From Bathymodiolus brooksi (lineage: Eukaryota; Mollusca; Bivalvia; Mytilida; Modiolidae): 64,000 nt of DNA. A program made the translations under genes and the position numbers. The DNA is taken from assembly GCA_963680875.1 (NCBI GenBank), contig OY804588.1, positions 63,185,397 through 63,249,396 of the forward strand, read 5' to 3'. This document shows positions 44,842-57,065 of this stretch, piece by piece; the stretch's first letter is position 1; each line of letters starts with the position of its first letter. The notes beneath the pieces were generated by a model, which ran no database searches, was not told the DNA's origin, and saw only the letters and a program-made list of their open reading frames with translations.

Positions 44842-46279
44842 CAGACTTCCCGAAACTTGCTGAGAAGTTGTCAGTCATTCGGACTGACAGACATGAAAAT
44901 CTTGTCAGACCGAAAAATATTTTGCCGGTCCGAAAAAAAAGTTCCAAAAAATTCACTGTCACATGCATAATGTTTAGTTTGGACTTTTTAGAGTGATTTA
45001 CCCTAGTATTAGCAATTGGGCACCTGATTTCACCTCTGGTTTTTATAGAGGTTAAAGTAATTCAATTTTCAGTTTTCAGTGTTGTTCAAAATTGTATATG
45101 TTATGTCTTTTATAGTGTGTGTCTCGAGTTTTGTTGTTTTGATGACCTTGTACTACAGGTCAATGGTTGTATGAAAGACGGCGTGCCATTGGCTAATATA
45201 TATACAAATAACCAATCGTGTCGTGATCGTCTTCACAAATGGGTTTGGTTGAAACCGGAAATGTATAAAAGGGGTGAAAACAATGAAAATTATGTAATTT
45301 AAAAATAAAATTAAACAATGATCAATGCCTTTCGAACAAAATCTGAGGTAACTATTATACCAAACATTCGGTATTACAGAGTTGGCGGTATTACAGAGTT
45401 GGCGAAAACTTTTTTTTTTCTGTCTGACATTGGGTCAGACAGGAACTGGGGTTCTGTCTTACCCATGGGCTTTGTGTCTGTCCCACCATTTTTTTTGTAA
45501 TATTGTATATAACCTGTCAATTTTTTTTTTTTTTTTTTATACAGAACTGAATGCAAGATTACCTATAGTCATGATCATTAAACAACTCAATTAAATGTTT
45601 TTCTGTTTTCATATTTTTATCTAAAAAGATAATGCAGATATAGCCAACAATCCATTAAACAACTCAATTAAATGTTTTTCTGTATACATATTTTTATCTA
45701 AAAAGATAATGCAGATATAGCCAACAATATGTATCTAATGGTCCGATCACGTTCCGAATATTATACATCAATGTCAGTTTCCGGTTTACCTACATTTTTT
45801 ATTTCAGTTAAGAATATGAATCCGCTGTCATCTTCAATATATAAGCATCTCAAAACATATTTAATTAAACACAAACAATCTTTGATACTTGGGGAGTGTG
45901 GAAGTCAACTTATTTCTGTGCTCAGTAATATATTTCAGTTTTAATGTTCCACGTTTTGCAGGTGCTGGTTCCTACTAAAAGGATGTTTACATTTACGTAC
46001 ATTTGTATAGGAGTTTCGATTACAAAGAGGAACGTGTCGGTATGACAGAATAAATAAAAAAATTTCAAGTCTCTGTCTGACATTTTAATAAAACTGAAAA
46101 CGGAATTTAATGCCATTGGCAGTGGAAACTGGGAGGGAATAATTTCAATCGCCGTTCCTTTCAGATATCTATCATCTATGTTTTACCGGGCATTCGGTCC
46201 GATATATATTTTGAAATCGTCGGTCCTACTGCATTTCTGTCGGTCAGAACCGACGGACCGACGGTTTTCGGGAAGTCTG
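44842..46279. mobile_element. Non-autonomous DNA transposon, 1438 bp, 5-bp target
   Basis: Ends CAGACTTCCCGAAA and the complement TTTCGGGAAGTCTG, flanked by ACCCT on both sides (44837-44841 and 46280-46284). Sub-terminal GTCGGTC/GACCGAC words repeat near both ends. CAG ends and a 5-bp target match the element at 15186-16389. It lies in the intron between the two small exons of gene A. No transposase seen. Confidence 0.8.
45576..45729. repeat. Tandem duplication, 77-bp unit
   Basis: Two nearly identical copies of ATTAAACAACTCAATTAAAT through GATATAGCCAACAAT. It lies inside the preceding transposon. Confidence 0.92.
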
Positions 46280-46610
46280 ACCCTTAATTTCTGCATGGAA
46301 GCCAAAAAGTATCAAATTTATCATTAAATTAAGGGGTAAAAGGACGTGTCTGAAGTCAAATGATATTTTTGGCTTTTCTGTTTTTAAAGCTCCCTCACAC
46401 TTTCCAGAGGGCACTTATGAAGCTTGCTTACCGCACACTTGCAGTTCCCTTCAAAAACCGGACCTCCACATTCTGAACCACTCCTACGCCTCTGAATACT
46501 GTTCATCTGATATTAAACAACAATCACTCAATCAAACAATATAATAAATAGTAAATGGATAAAAGGAACCACCAGTTGGAAATATGCATGCTTCAATACA
46601 AAATAATTAC

Positions 46611-46703
46611 CTCGTCTAGTTGCGTTCGGTTCTTTTCTGTGAATGCAGCGATCAGACATAAGGTGAATTATTTTGCTGGCAGTTTGTTCGGAAATTTTTA
46701 CAT
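46611..46703 (-). CDS. Fibrinogen-related gene A, small N-terminal exon 2
   Basis: 93 bp, acceptor (TATTTTCAG) and donor (CGAG/GTAATT), phase 1 at both ends. The text VKISEQTASKIIHLMSDRCI, HRKEPNATRR aligns with the exon at 44707-44805 (VKIS.Q.A.KII..S.RC). NAT is a possible N-glycosylation site. It joins the signal-peptide exon in frame (G plus AT gives Asp). The pair shows exon duplication in the stalk region. A role in oligomer formation is inferred from the helix and single Cys only. Confidence 0.8.
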
Positions 46704-47569
46704 CTGAAAATAAGATGTGAAAATTTAGCGATCTTTAATTATCCACCAATCAAACTAAAAGTATATAATTATCAATGAAGGATAATAGGATCGACACACG
46801 TAAGTTACTGTTAACATCTGATTGTATGAATGTTGGTGGTTATTCCGTGCCACGAGCAAGGACCTGGATTTCTAACGTCATATGTCGTGGTCTTTTTCTT
46901 TATGAGAGATGTTTGATAGTTTTGTTGATATTGGTGGAATTAATGAGCATCACTGTTTAAACATTCTGTTCATGTAATGATTATAAACGTTTATACTTTG
47001 ATTTTACATATATTTACTGATTTGCACACTTGTCTTCACGGGAGCGAATCCATTATTTTGGCGGGAAAAGATCCAATGACGCATGTTTTAAGGATCGGAA
47101 GTCTCTACAGAGGATTGGATACATATGCGCGCATACACCGATATTTAGGAGATCGGGTTGTTTGATTATGGCTTGTGGAGGTGTATAAATCCAGACACGT
47201 GTTCAGGCGATCGCTTCACCAAAGGTCGTAAACGTAGATGCAAGTGTACTCTTTTAAAGAGTTACCACCGTTTCACTAATAGATATGATTTACGACTTAC
47301 GATAACAAGTGATCGCAAAGTAAAGAGTGGTTGTAGGTACTCGTAAGTAATCCTATGTGCACGTAGCAAAAATGACCGCGTTGTTTGTAGCTCTTTTTCA
47401 GGAATAGAAACATGTTAGAGAAGACACGTCGGATTATTCGCGATAATCTCAACCCACTTTTATTTACTAGCACCGCGCAACAAATAAATAGAACATGCAT
47501 CAAATCATTATTTGAACCTAGTTCTTCAATTCATTAATAGATTAAAGCATTACTAAATACAATACCTGT
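46704..47569. other. Gene A first intron, right of small exon 2
   Basis: No duplicate in this window (copy C starts further right). A diverged TTACGACTTACGA-rich block lies at 47200-47350. A minus-strand frame starting MHVLFICCAV near 47490 looks leader-like but has no donor of the right phase. Confidence 0.45.
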
Positions 47570-49186
47570 TTTAGACTAACTTGGATATAATTTTATTTTC
47601 TTAGAAAAAATAGCAGACCTCCCTCCACCCCAGTTATAAAATGGTTACTTTAGTGCCTTTTGTGATATCAACCTCTCTATAATTCATTTGAAGGAAAGAT
47701 GTTTTTGAATGCGAATATTAGACCTGGCCAATTGAAGCGAGCAATAAATATTAGATGCACGCTACAATTTATATATTTTGAGGGCGGTATAAAATAATCG
47801 AAACAGGTCCGTGTAATTGTTTTCTTTTTCGTCAGCGTTTACTTAATATTAACATATTTTATTAACGTGGGGATATCTAGAAGGAATATTTGCAGGAACG
47901 GTATCGGGTACTAACAACGATTCAAAAATAAGGTTAAGAACAAACAGAATATGAATGTATTGTGTCAAATATATGGTAACACTTTTGAATTTTCCCCTTA
48001 CATATAGCATGTACTTTATCAAAACATTATTCTATCAGAAGAAAGGTTTGGTAGCAATTTACGCTTAACAAATACATTTTTCCTAATAATTTTGATTTAT
48101 TTATTATTTATAATTTCTTAGAGCAAATATATTTAAGAATTAGTTTGATATAAAATGTGAAGGAATTTTTTTTAATTATCAAGGAGTGAAATGAAAACAA
48201 ACCAATAGGTATAACTTATATTGCCAGAAAAAATAAATTCAATAAACATATACATGTATATATCAATCAATATCAATATGTTTCACAAATCATATCAATA
48301 TTATAAAAATAACAAATGTTTTTGGCAACAGAATCCCCCTATTCAGTGTTTCCTTATTTAAACATATGTATAAACATAAATTAAGAGGAAGGAGGTGGGT
48401 TTTTTTAAACTAGTCCCAGCAAAATTTTCAATATAATATAGCTAACTTTAACAAAGAAATTTACATATATATAACAAAGGAAAAGAAAACTGACTAATTT
48501 TTTACCAGACTTCTCAAGTAGAACCACCCTAAGCAAAACCGAATCAAACTGGTGTGCCAAATCAAGTAGAACATAGAAATTCCACTGTCTTGTTAATTAT
48601 ATAATTTAAAAAAATTAATCAACCCAATGTGAACTTTAATGTAATTAGTTTCCGAGATATATACTATAAACGATACGAGATCTGTTTTACCTCCGTTATA
48701 GGAGATGTTACTTGTCGAAAGTCGTAAGTCGTAACTCTTACGATTAAGACTAGTTTAGTGAAACGCACGTATACGTGCACGTAAGGAAATCGTAAGAGTG
48801 ATCTTAGACTTACGATTTACGATCTCTTTATTGAAACGGTCACCAGGAACGGATCGTAACGCATAAGAAGATGAAATGATCCGTACACAGCAGGTTATTT
48901 TGGTTCGTAAAGATAAATGGGTTCGTACACCACGGGTCTTTAAAAACGATGGACGGGTTCGGACGTGTTCACACACCGCATTTCTGTAGGAACGGGGAAT
49001 GAAGAGATATAAAGTAATGCGTTGCTCTAAAAAATAAATAGAACGTGATGAAAGAAATATACATGAATGGTTAATAAATCTGGTATTGGTATAGAGTGAT
49101 ACAACTGATAATATTCCATTCTTCTAACGAATTAACATGTGTCGTTACTGTTGACTTATTATTATTTAAAATAATTTCTTACATAC

Positions 49187-49262
49187 CATTTGGACAGGAC
49201 AAGGCAGTGATCAAAACTGGAAACGCTAGCATCCAAGTGACCCACATTGTATGGGACTCCAT
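49187..49262 (-). CDS. Fibrinogen-related gene A, signal-peptide exon
   Basis: ATG at 49262, 25 codons plus one base to a GTATGT donor (phase 1). The peptide has the core WMLAFPVLITALS followed by CPN, a standard signal sequence with cleavage likely near Ser-Cys. The product would therefore enter the secretory path, as expected for a lectin. Its phase fits the small exon at 46611-46703 exactly. Only about two bases differ from the gene 0 copy at 1659-1734, so this exon looks constrained. A TATA box sits about 45 bases upstream, implying a 5' UTR of some 15-20 bases. There is no competing ATG in this frame between the TATA box and the start. Confidence 0.82.
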
Positions 49263-49305
49263 TCCTAAGTTCAGAAGTGACCGTTCTTTTTGATGTCTAC
49301 ATATG

Positions 49306-49315
49306 ATTTTATATA
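49306..49315 (-). promoter_or_regulatory. TATA box of gene A
   Basis: TATATAAAAT on the minus strand, about 45 bases upstream of the start codon. It matches the position of the TATA in gene 0. Confidence 0.6.
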
Positions 49316-49470
49316 CACCTGTTACAAGATCAAATTTCATTGATCATTTTTATAATTATGTTTTTGCATATCAAAATAAAAAAAAGTAAAATTTATCAAG
49401 AATTTGCCAACTTTTGCGAAATTAGTTTATTTATTTATTTTATTTTTTTAGTTATTAAATTGTTTTTGCC

Positions 49471-49503
49471 GGGGGGGGGGGGGGGGGGTCGGGGGAGGGG
49501 GGC
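49471..49503 (+). repeat. Poly-G tract
   Basis: About 18 G followed by TCGGGGGAGGGGGGC. It could form a G-quadruplex and lies directly before a SINE head. The exact length may be a sequencing estimate. Confidence 0.85.
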
Positions 49504-49706
49504 TGTCCATGGTCGTATGGTTGTTGGATTTCCACTAGCTATGCAATTCGTGCTTATCATCTCTGAGTTGTGAGGTCGAACCCCACTCATGGCGAGGTGT
49601 GCTTGATACAACATTGTGTGATAAAGTTTGTCAGTGACATGCTGCAGGTCGGTTGTTTTCTCTGGGCACTCCGGTTTCCTTCACCAATAAAATTGTCCGC
49701 CACGAT
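49504..49706 (+). mobile_element. SINE family 1, tail lost
   Basis: Partner of 1945-2195. It ends abruptly after CCGCCACGATAA, where the copy in C continues, so a deletion occurred in C'. Confidence 0.8.
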
Positions 49707-50417
49707 AATCAAAATAAAATATTAATACTAAGTTATTTGTCCTTTTTCTCATATAAATTAGTGTCTATGCTTCTATTGCTACTTTCAAATATGTTGGCTT
49801 TGAGCGTACGTACATGATGAAGATTATTCCAGAAACGCGTTTTTATTACTCACAATTGAATTTTATTACTGCAATACAAATAATTTAAGGCAGTAAACAT
49901 ATCCAATAAACCTCATAAAAATAGCTTGTCTAAGTAATATTATATTTTTTAATTAAACATATTGATAGTTTTTTTGTGAAGTAAATTCATTTTAAGAAAA
50001 GAAAATTATATATTAATGAAGTAAATTTACGTTTGTTTTGTAAAGTAAAATAATTTGTTTTTATTAATGTGAGGTATATCACCTCAACAGCCTCTCACAT
50101 TCCATCCACTAAACCTCTAACGTATGTTCCAATTTCCATCTTCTTGTCTGAAATTAGAAGATTATATAACACATAGTAATGAGCGAGTCGGTACTCTTCA
50201 CTGTAAATATTGAACCAAAATTTCTCCTTATTATTAATCAATGAATTTCTCTGACGTCACACTATTGTTCGGACAGTGGATTATCTTTAAGAATCTACAG
50301 TTTATTCTTTAATCTTTTGTTTTCGCGTAAATGAACTTGAACCTTTTACAATTTTAAGCTTAATAACATATTTTTAAAATTTTGGTAACTGCTTGACTTT
50401 TTCAAGTCTGCTTTAAG

Positions 50418-50742
50418 TTTCAATTATGTAAACAAAGCGAGATAACTCTAAAGTTTTTAGCTGTCTTGTAAAATATTTATATATAAAATATAATCAATAT
50501 CTACAATAAAAGTGAATTTTCGGTCTAATATCCGTATTCACCAATATGATACAATAATGATAGCTTACCCTTAACTGTGTTAATATTGTTGGTTCCCATC
50601 TACTTGTTTTTATATTTGATGATAATTAATATTAAATTTAATTTAGCGAAATTTGACGTATCACAATAATTCTGTATTGAATATTTTAAACAGAGACCGC
50701 TGAAATTTTTAGAGTTATCTCGCTTTGTTTACATTTTTCAAA
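50418..50742. mobile_element. Inverted-repeat DNA element, copy C'
   Basis: Same GTAAACAAAGCGAGATAACT ends as 2981-3547, with a shorter interior. Confidence 0.7.
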
Positions 50743-50944
50743 CTGAGTAGAAATCCCGTCAATTTATTTTGTTGTCAATCATATTTCTATTTGTTTAGGT
50801 ATAGCAAGATTATTATATTTATTACTATTTTTCAAAGAGTTTTCTTTTTAATTTTTCAAGGTATAATATTGGTAGACATATTCTGCATACTTGTGTAAGC
50901 TATATGTGAAAAAAAAAGTTTTATCTTATAATATACATTGATAA

Positions 50945-51024
50945 TCTTCGGTTGCTTCCACCAATAATACTGACTGCCACGATATAACTGAAATATTGCT
51001 GAAAGTGGTGTTAAGCACCATAAC
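50945..51024 (+). mobile_element. SINE family 1, 3' end only
   Basis: CCACCAATAATACTGACTGC, CGATATAACTGAAATATTG, GTTAAGCACCATAAC. Partner of 3885-3965. Confidence 0.65.
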
Positions 51025-51310
51025 TAGTATATATGACCGGCACAGAAGAATATATAGGACCGGCATATAAGAGTATGTAGGACGGCATATAAGAGTATGT
51101 AGGACCGGCATATAAGAGTATGTACGACCGGCATATAAGAGTATGTGGGACCGGCATATCAGAGTATAACGGACTGGCATATAATAATATATAGGAGAGG
51201 CATATCAGAGTATGTAGCACCGGCATATAAGAGTATGTGGGACCGGCATATCAGAGTATAACGGACTGGCATATAAGAGTATATAGGAGCGGCATATAAG
51301 AATATAAAAT
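51025..51310. repeat. Minisatellite, about 23-bp unit, about 12 copies
   Basis: Regular units GGCATATAAGAGTATGTAGG with ACC. Two larger sections (about 51140-51180 and 51237-51275) are near repeats of each other. Confidence 0.88.
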
Positions 51311-51315
51311 AATTT

Positions 51316-52072
51316 AAAAAGATGATATAGAAAAACTAGTAACCGAAATTATGGGAAAACTGATGACAGAAATGAAGTACGAAATAAAAGACGAAATTGT
51401 AAAAGAAGTAAGAAAGGATAATGAAAAAATCAGAAAAGAAATGAAAATTGAGAACGAAAAATTAAAAGCAGATTATGACCCCAGAATGTCTAGCTTAAGT
51501 GGGAAATTGGAATCTGTAAAATTTGACAATGCGAACTTGCTTAAAAAAAAATGCCGAGTTGTGCACTCGCATTAAAGAGATGGAAGGAAAAATCGAATCG
51601 GTTGAACAGATGTCTATAGATAGTATCAGAAAAGGTATCTGGAATGAGCAGTATTACAGGAAGAAAAACCTTAAGATTTATAACTGTGAGAAAAGAAGGG
51701 GAGACTACCAGTTAAGCTGCTCAAAGAGATAAATGACAAAGTGGGTTTAAGATTCGACCCAACAGAGATAGTTGCGATGCACAGAATACCCGGGAAGCAG
51801 GGTGACCCCAGATCTTTACTATTGATTTTTTTTAAGAATGGACTCTAAAATAGCGGTACTGCCAAAAAAGAAAAGATATGAAAGAAACAATGCAAATAAA
51901 AATCGGGGATGACATAACACAACTGAAACAAGAGATATTAAATAGACAGCATTTAAACGATCACATCACTAGTGCGTGGTACTTTAATGGTCATATTTAC
52001 GGTACTGATTTAAATGGCGGCAGACATAAATTCGATACTTATTACAGTATCTCACAGAAACTTGGTCGCTAA
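51316..52072 (+). pseudogene. LINE ORF1-like protein, frameshifted
   Basis: Successive frames read a charged coiled coil (KDDIEKLVTEIMGKLMTEMK, then IRKEMKIENEKLKAD), a shift in an A-run near 51545, and AELCTRIKEMEGKIESVEQM with GIWNEQYYRKKNLKIYN. After another shift come VGLRFDPTEIVAMHRIPGKQ and finally ITSAWYFNGHIYGTDLNGGR before a stop at 52072. Coiled coil, then a basic RNA-binding-type domain, is the plan of LINE ORF1 proteins, which coat element RNA. No matching ORF2 follows; a fold-back element starts 33 bp downstream. The copy is dead. Confidence 0.65.
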
Positions 52073-52104
52073 TTTAATCCAGCAACTTAATCAATAGCTT
52101 TTGA

Positions 52105-54062
52105 CACAGGCGCTCGTTGCATGGACCTACCACTCCCCTTTTTCTAACTTTCTGTTTACAAATTTTTTTACAGTGAAATTTCTTCATTTCTTTATTTTTC
52201 ATCTCTTTTTCCTTATGTTAGCTTGTTCGTGTCAATATTCATACAATCTTATGTTAACATCAAATTGCATGTGTCGACCCTATATAGATACTAATAATCC
52301 ACAAGGCAGGTTTAAAAATCGTACCCCTGCTCTCTTCGAGTACATTTATTGCACCTTATTTCCATTATTTCCAAAATTTATTTGGAACTTTTGTGACCCT
52401 ATCGTTGAAGTATTTGAAACTTTTGTTACCCTATCGTTGAAGTTAATGCAGTGGTACGTCACTTCCGTCATCCGTGGGTCCTTATACGAAATATTTGGCA
52501 ATAAATGTGGAAAAATATTAAAATTCTGGAGAACTGAGCTATCGTATGCACAAAACAAAAACAGGTTGCAGAAAGATGCGTCTTTTAGGAATGGATACAT
52601 GTCCTAGTTTGAATGACATAATGGAAATAATGTGCAATAAATGTACTCGAAGCGAGTAGGGGTACGATTTTTAACCCTGCCGAGTTGCATGCCTTGTGGA
52701 TTATTAGTACATGTGTATCTACATTGTATATATATAGAGTCGACACATGCAATTTGATGTTAACATTAGATTGCATGAATATTGACACGAACAAGTTAAA
52801 ATAAGGAAAAAGAGATGAAATAATAACGAAATAAAGAAATTCTATTGAAAATAAATTTGTAAACAGGTGTGTCATTTGCGTCAAACATTTAAACCTACAG
52901 CTGAATCGTGTATTTTCGTTCACATAATTTTACAAGAGACTGAAGAGTGTTAAATGTGACCTAAATTTATATGTACATTTTTTCGGTTCGCAACTAATTT
53001 TCAGCAGATTTTATCTTACAAATACAAAACTTTTTAATGTTGTTTGATGTGAAGGTTTGCAATTTTTAAACTTAAATCGGCTGAAACTTATTGATTTACC
53101 CAACCGATATAATAACACCGCAAGATTAAATCTAAAAATAGATAGATTCCAGGTAAATAATGAATATTCAAGATTTGGGATGCGAACGGAACAAATACAC
53201 ATCGAAATTTTAAATCATATTTCACACACTTGTAAAATAATGTGCACGAAAAAACACAATTCAGCTGAAGTTTGAAAATATTGAAAACGCAAACAATACA
53301 CATATAAAACAAAAAAAAACCAAAAAAAAACCCATCGTACTTCTAAATGTCAGCAAATTTTGCCACAATGGAGTAGTGTAGATTCAGTGAGAAAAGACCG
53401 CTAAATATGGTCTAAAAATAGATAGATTACAAGTAAAAAATGAATATTCAAAAGATGAGCTTAGAGTTGGAAAAAACCACGAAAATAGAACAAATTGTAA
53501 AATATATTTAGTGAAGGACTACTGATTTTCATAAAATTCGACAGAAATAAATTATTTTCTACATGCTTCCACAAACAAGAATAGTTTGATTCTAATAAAT
53601 ATTGATGACCATTGACCCATGTCTCATTTTATCCAAACCACGCTACGTGAAAAAGAAATTTTGTTCAAAATTAACCTAATCAGGTCATATCCTGTCACAG
53701 GTAGCAATTAAAGGCAATTAGATATTTAATCTTGTTAACTACACCTGTTGGCTCAACTCTTTAGTTTTATGACCCTTTTTATTGCACCTGTCTCCATCCT
53801 ACCTGTTGTCTGACATGTCAAATCCGACATGTCGGACGTCGGACATCTATCACAATATGTCCTTGAGTGTACTGTATCTATATAGAGTCGACACATGCAA
53901 TTTGATGTTAACATTATATTGTATGAATATTGACACGAACAAGTTAAAATAAGGAAAAAGAGATAAAATAATAAAGAAATAAAGAAATTTCATTGAAAAT
54001 AAATTTGTAAACAGAAAGTTAGAACAAAGGGGGGTGGTAAGTCCGTGCCACGAGCGCCTGTG
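52105..54062. mobile_element. Fold-back DNA element, 1958 bp, hAT-like
   Basis: The left end CACAGGCGCTCGTTGCATGG and the complement of the right end (CACAGGCGCTCGTGGCACGG) open inverted repeats of about 200-240 bp with CAAATTGCATGTGTCGAC inside. Flanks GCTTTTGA (52097-52104) and GTTTTTGA (54063-54070) are an 8-bp target with one change, as for hAT elements. A third, inner copy of the repeat lies at about 52630-52870, inverted to the left end and in the same direction as the right end. No transposase frame. Confidence 0.75.
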
Positions 54063-54229
54063 GTTTTTGAGAGTAGAATAGTCTCTATTTCTTTGTATTC
54101 TTTTTCTTTCACTTATTAATACGATGTAAAATTAATTTTTGCCCCTTTTGATTCTCATGAAACCATGCATTAAATTTAGTTTTTGTTTTGCTCTGTTATT
54201 ATTGCTACCGGAAAATATTACATGTTTCT

Positions 54230-54580
54230 CCGGTATTGTATAATTTGTAGCATATGTAATTTCCAGCTGATTTGTTATCGTGTTTCTACCAGTGTCACGA
54301 GTGTTAATAAAAGGTTATAATAACCTTCTGACAGGTAATGCAACCCAATCTAAATATAACTTACTACGGACCTAAATTGACCGTTATAATTTTTGTTCCA
54401 AAGATGATTTCCGGTTGATTTGTTATTGGTTTTCTACCAGTGCAGTTTCATGAGTGTCAATTTGAAACAAGAACTACTAGAAGGTCTTTCTCAAAGTCAA
54501 CGGTTATGCAACTCTATCAAAATATAGCGTACTACGGACCTAAGTAGTAGGTATTAACACGAGTGTACCAAAATATAGTT
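54230..54580. repeat. Diverged pair of about 170-bp repeats
   Basis: TTTCTACCAGTGTCACGAGT / TTTCTACCAGTGCAG, GTTATGCAACTC / GTAATGCAACCC and ACTACGGACCTAA occur twice in the same order. Confidence 0.55.
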
Positions 54581-54597
54581 GGAAACGTTTTAATAGG

Positions 54598-54760
54598 GTG
54601 ACGGTCCGATAGTCCGAAGGTCCAATAGTCCGAAGGTCCGATAGTCTGAAGGTCCAATATTCCGAAGGTCTAATAGTCCGAAGGTCCAATAGTCCGAAGG
54701 TCCGAATGTCCAATAGTCCGAAAGTCCTATATTCCGGAGGTTAGATAGTACGAAACCCAA
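54598..54760. repeat. Short tandem repeat, 16-17-bp unit
   Basis: About nine units of AATAGTCCGAAGGTCC with single-base variants. Confidence 0.9.
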
Positions 54761-54770
54761 ATAGTTTTTT

Positions 54771-55425
54771 TTTCATTCCGGCAGTAGCTCGATAAACGGT
54801 TTACACCCCGTTTTTTAGCATTTTCAGTGAATCGTCTTTGATTATCAAGATTAATATAAGATGGATCCCCTTTGTTAGAAATTGGACATTTAACTTCACG
54901 GTACGTAGTACAGTAGATTAAAAAACCACAGTTTAGCTACAGCAGCGATTTTTTTAAACCAAGGTGGTGACAATTACAAATGTATATCGGCTCTGAATAC
55001 AATTTCATTTAAACACATATATATATATATATTTATTTCTACCGTTAATTGTATTTATTGTTTTATTTATTTTTAAAGTAATTTAAAATGGGAATCATTT
55101 TTTGCAATTTTCTATGGCATCCAATTTTGCCATGGTTACGCCACTTGATATTTAAGTTGAAACACATTTATAATTATAACATAAATGGAAAAAGTCACCG
55201 AGAGGCTCACAAGATCCCGAATTATTCACCTGGGTTAAGTTCATGGGAAATTATCAGAAATTTCAAGTAGTATCATTTGTAAATGATCTGACGGGTAACA
55301 TCTCTGCCAAATTTAATTTAATTCATTCTCTTTAGTGCCTCTACGAGAGATGATAATGCATTTCCCATAAAGCTGCAATGTAAACTTTGACCGTAGCTGG
55401 TTGTCATTCTTCACCAAAACTATCA
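54771..55425. other. Intergenic, nothing recognised
   Basis: A/T-rich sequence. A short plus-strand frame at 55088-55270 has no splice support or recognisable motif. Confidence 0.4.
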
Positions 55426-55429
55426 TTGG

Positions 55430-55635
55430 GGCCGTCGTGATCGCATATTAGTTGGATATGTAACTACCTATGCAACCAATGCCTATCACCACTAACGTTC
55501 GAATCCCGATCAGGTATTATGTGATAAAGTTTGTCAGTGACTTGCGTCAGGTCGGTGGTTTTCTCCTTCAGTTAAACTGACCACCACGATATCAACTGAA
55601 ATATTGTTGGAGTGGCGTTAAATACCATAACACCC
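55430..55635 (+). mobile_element. SINE family 1
   Basis: GGGGCCGTCGTGATCGCATA, a shortened centre (part of the body after the B-box is missing) and the tail ATCAACTGAAATATTG. Confidence 0.75.
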
Positions 55636-56189
55636 TCAATAAACTATTAATTTGTGCGCACGACTTTGCTACCCAAATTTTTTTTCGGTATGACTTTGTT
55701 TCTTATTTTTTTCCAGATATATAACAAAATATATTTTCATACCTCCGTGTTTGCTTCCGTAGAAGATTAATCAAGACCTCCTCATTAATAGATACATGTA
55801 TTACAAAATGCATTCAAAACCCTTAGGATGTTGTTGAGGAAAAAATCTTCAAATAGTGACCATCAAAATATCCGAATTCATGTGACTGCTCTGCCACACC
55901 TCGTTGAGAAAACTTCTGCCAAATATAGTTAAAATCTGTTCAGTGGTTCTAAAGCAGATGAACCATGTTTCCTATAGAGTTTCTATGTAAATCGTGACTT
56001 CTATTGTCGGTCATTTCCGATCGACATCAAAGTCCCAACATTGATGATAGGAACATAAATATCAAGTTTCATTTCACTCTCTCAATGGTCCCCCCCCTCC
56101 AGATTGATCAACACGAAAAAACCCTTTCATCGTTCATGCTTGTTGACGAATCCAAAAAAACTACCATCATATGTATTTTTGTTTAATCC

Positions 56190-56500
56190 AACTATATCAT
56201 GGCGAGAACAAATTAGTTTTCAGTGGTCCACTTTGTTCTAGAACAACACGCTTTGTTGGATTTTCATAGTGCTAGCTCACTGATGTAACACAGTGCGGAT
56301 AGAAATGTCGCCCCACGACACATTATCCTCATTCTGAGCCAACCAGTCATTGCTCTTTCTCCTTAATGCTGTGAGCCTAGCAGAAAAGCAACACATACCA
56401 ATTATATAGTCTTTGATATGACACAATCGGGGTTCGAACCCACAATTCACCACTCTCGAGGTGAGACACTAACAATTACACCACTGATGCGGTTTAAACC
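56190..56500 (-). mobile_element. SINE family 2, uninterrupted partner
   Basis: Same copy as 22030-22622 but with a single, uninterrupted ATACCAATTATATAGTC site. It shows the state before insertion of the nested SINE. Confidence 0.85.
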
Positions 56501-56654
56501 TGATTATGACAGTGGTGAAAGTCAATATTACAGAAAAGTATGTGATAATGTGTATGAAGTGCTATCAATGAACCTACTGTAGCTAAAGTTTAAACAGTGA
56601 TGGTCAACAACTACCTTTAATTTAATCTCAAACAATTGAAGGTGATTTACGCCA

Positions 56655-57065
56655 CTTTCAGCAATGCTTCAGCTATATTGTCGCAGTCAGTTTTATTGAG
56701 GAGAAGCTTGGATTAGGTTTATAATGTTTAATGCCACTTTCAACAATATTTCAGTTATATCGTCACAGTCAGTTTTATTGAGGAGAAGCTTGGATTAGTG
56801 TGAAAGTGTTTTTGTCACTTTCAACAATATTTCAGTTAAATCGTCACAGTCAGTTTTATTGAGGAGAAGTTTGGATTAGTGTGAAAGTGTTTTTGCCACT
56901 TTCAACAATATTTCAGTTATATCGTCATAGTCAGTTTTATTGAGGAGAAGTTTGGATTAGGGCTATAGTGTTTAATGCCACTTTCAACAATATTTCAGTT
57001 ATATCGTGGCAGTCAGGTTTACAGGGAGTTTAGGTTTATGGTGCTTTACGCCACTTTCAACAATG
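56655..57065 (-). repeat. Tandem array of SINE 3' ends, about 90-95-bp unit
   Basis: About five units, each with CACTTTCAACAATATTTCAG, TTATATCGTCACAGTCAG and TTTTATTGAGGAGAAGCTTG (complement of the SINE tail). Copy A has a single unit (22770-22815), so the array grew after duplication. Confidence 0.9.

Larger units (their letters stand above)
47570..51310. repeat. Segmental duplication, copy C' (5' end of gene A)
   Basis: Collinear with 100-4330. It contains the gene A promoter and signal-peptide exon. Compared with C it lacks about 250 bp near 50470 and the SINE tail near 49706. Confidence 0.9.

Noticed and set aside
47297..47503. Alternative leader exon starting MHVLFICCAV
   Set aside because: No donor of phase 1 follows the hydrophobic part, and the leader exon at 49187-49262 fits phase, TATA and the duplicate copy.
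53057..53312. Opposed frames of about 70 residues
   Set aside because: They lie inside the fold-back element, with no motif or splice support.
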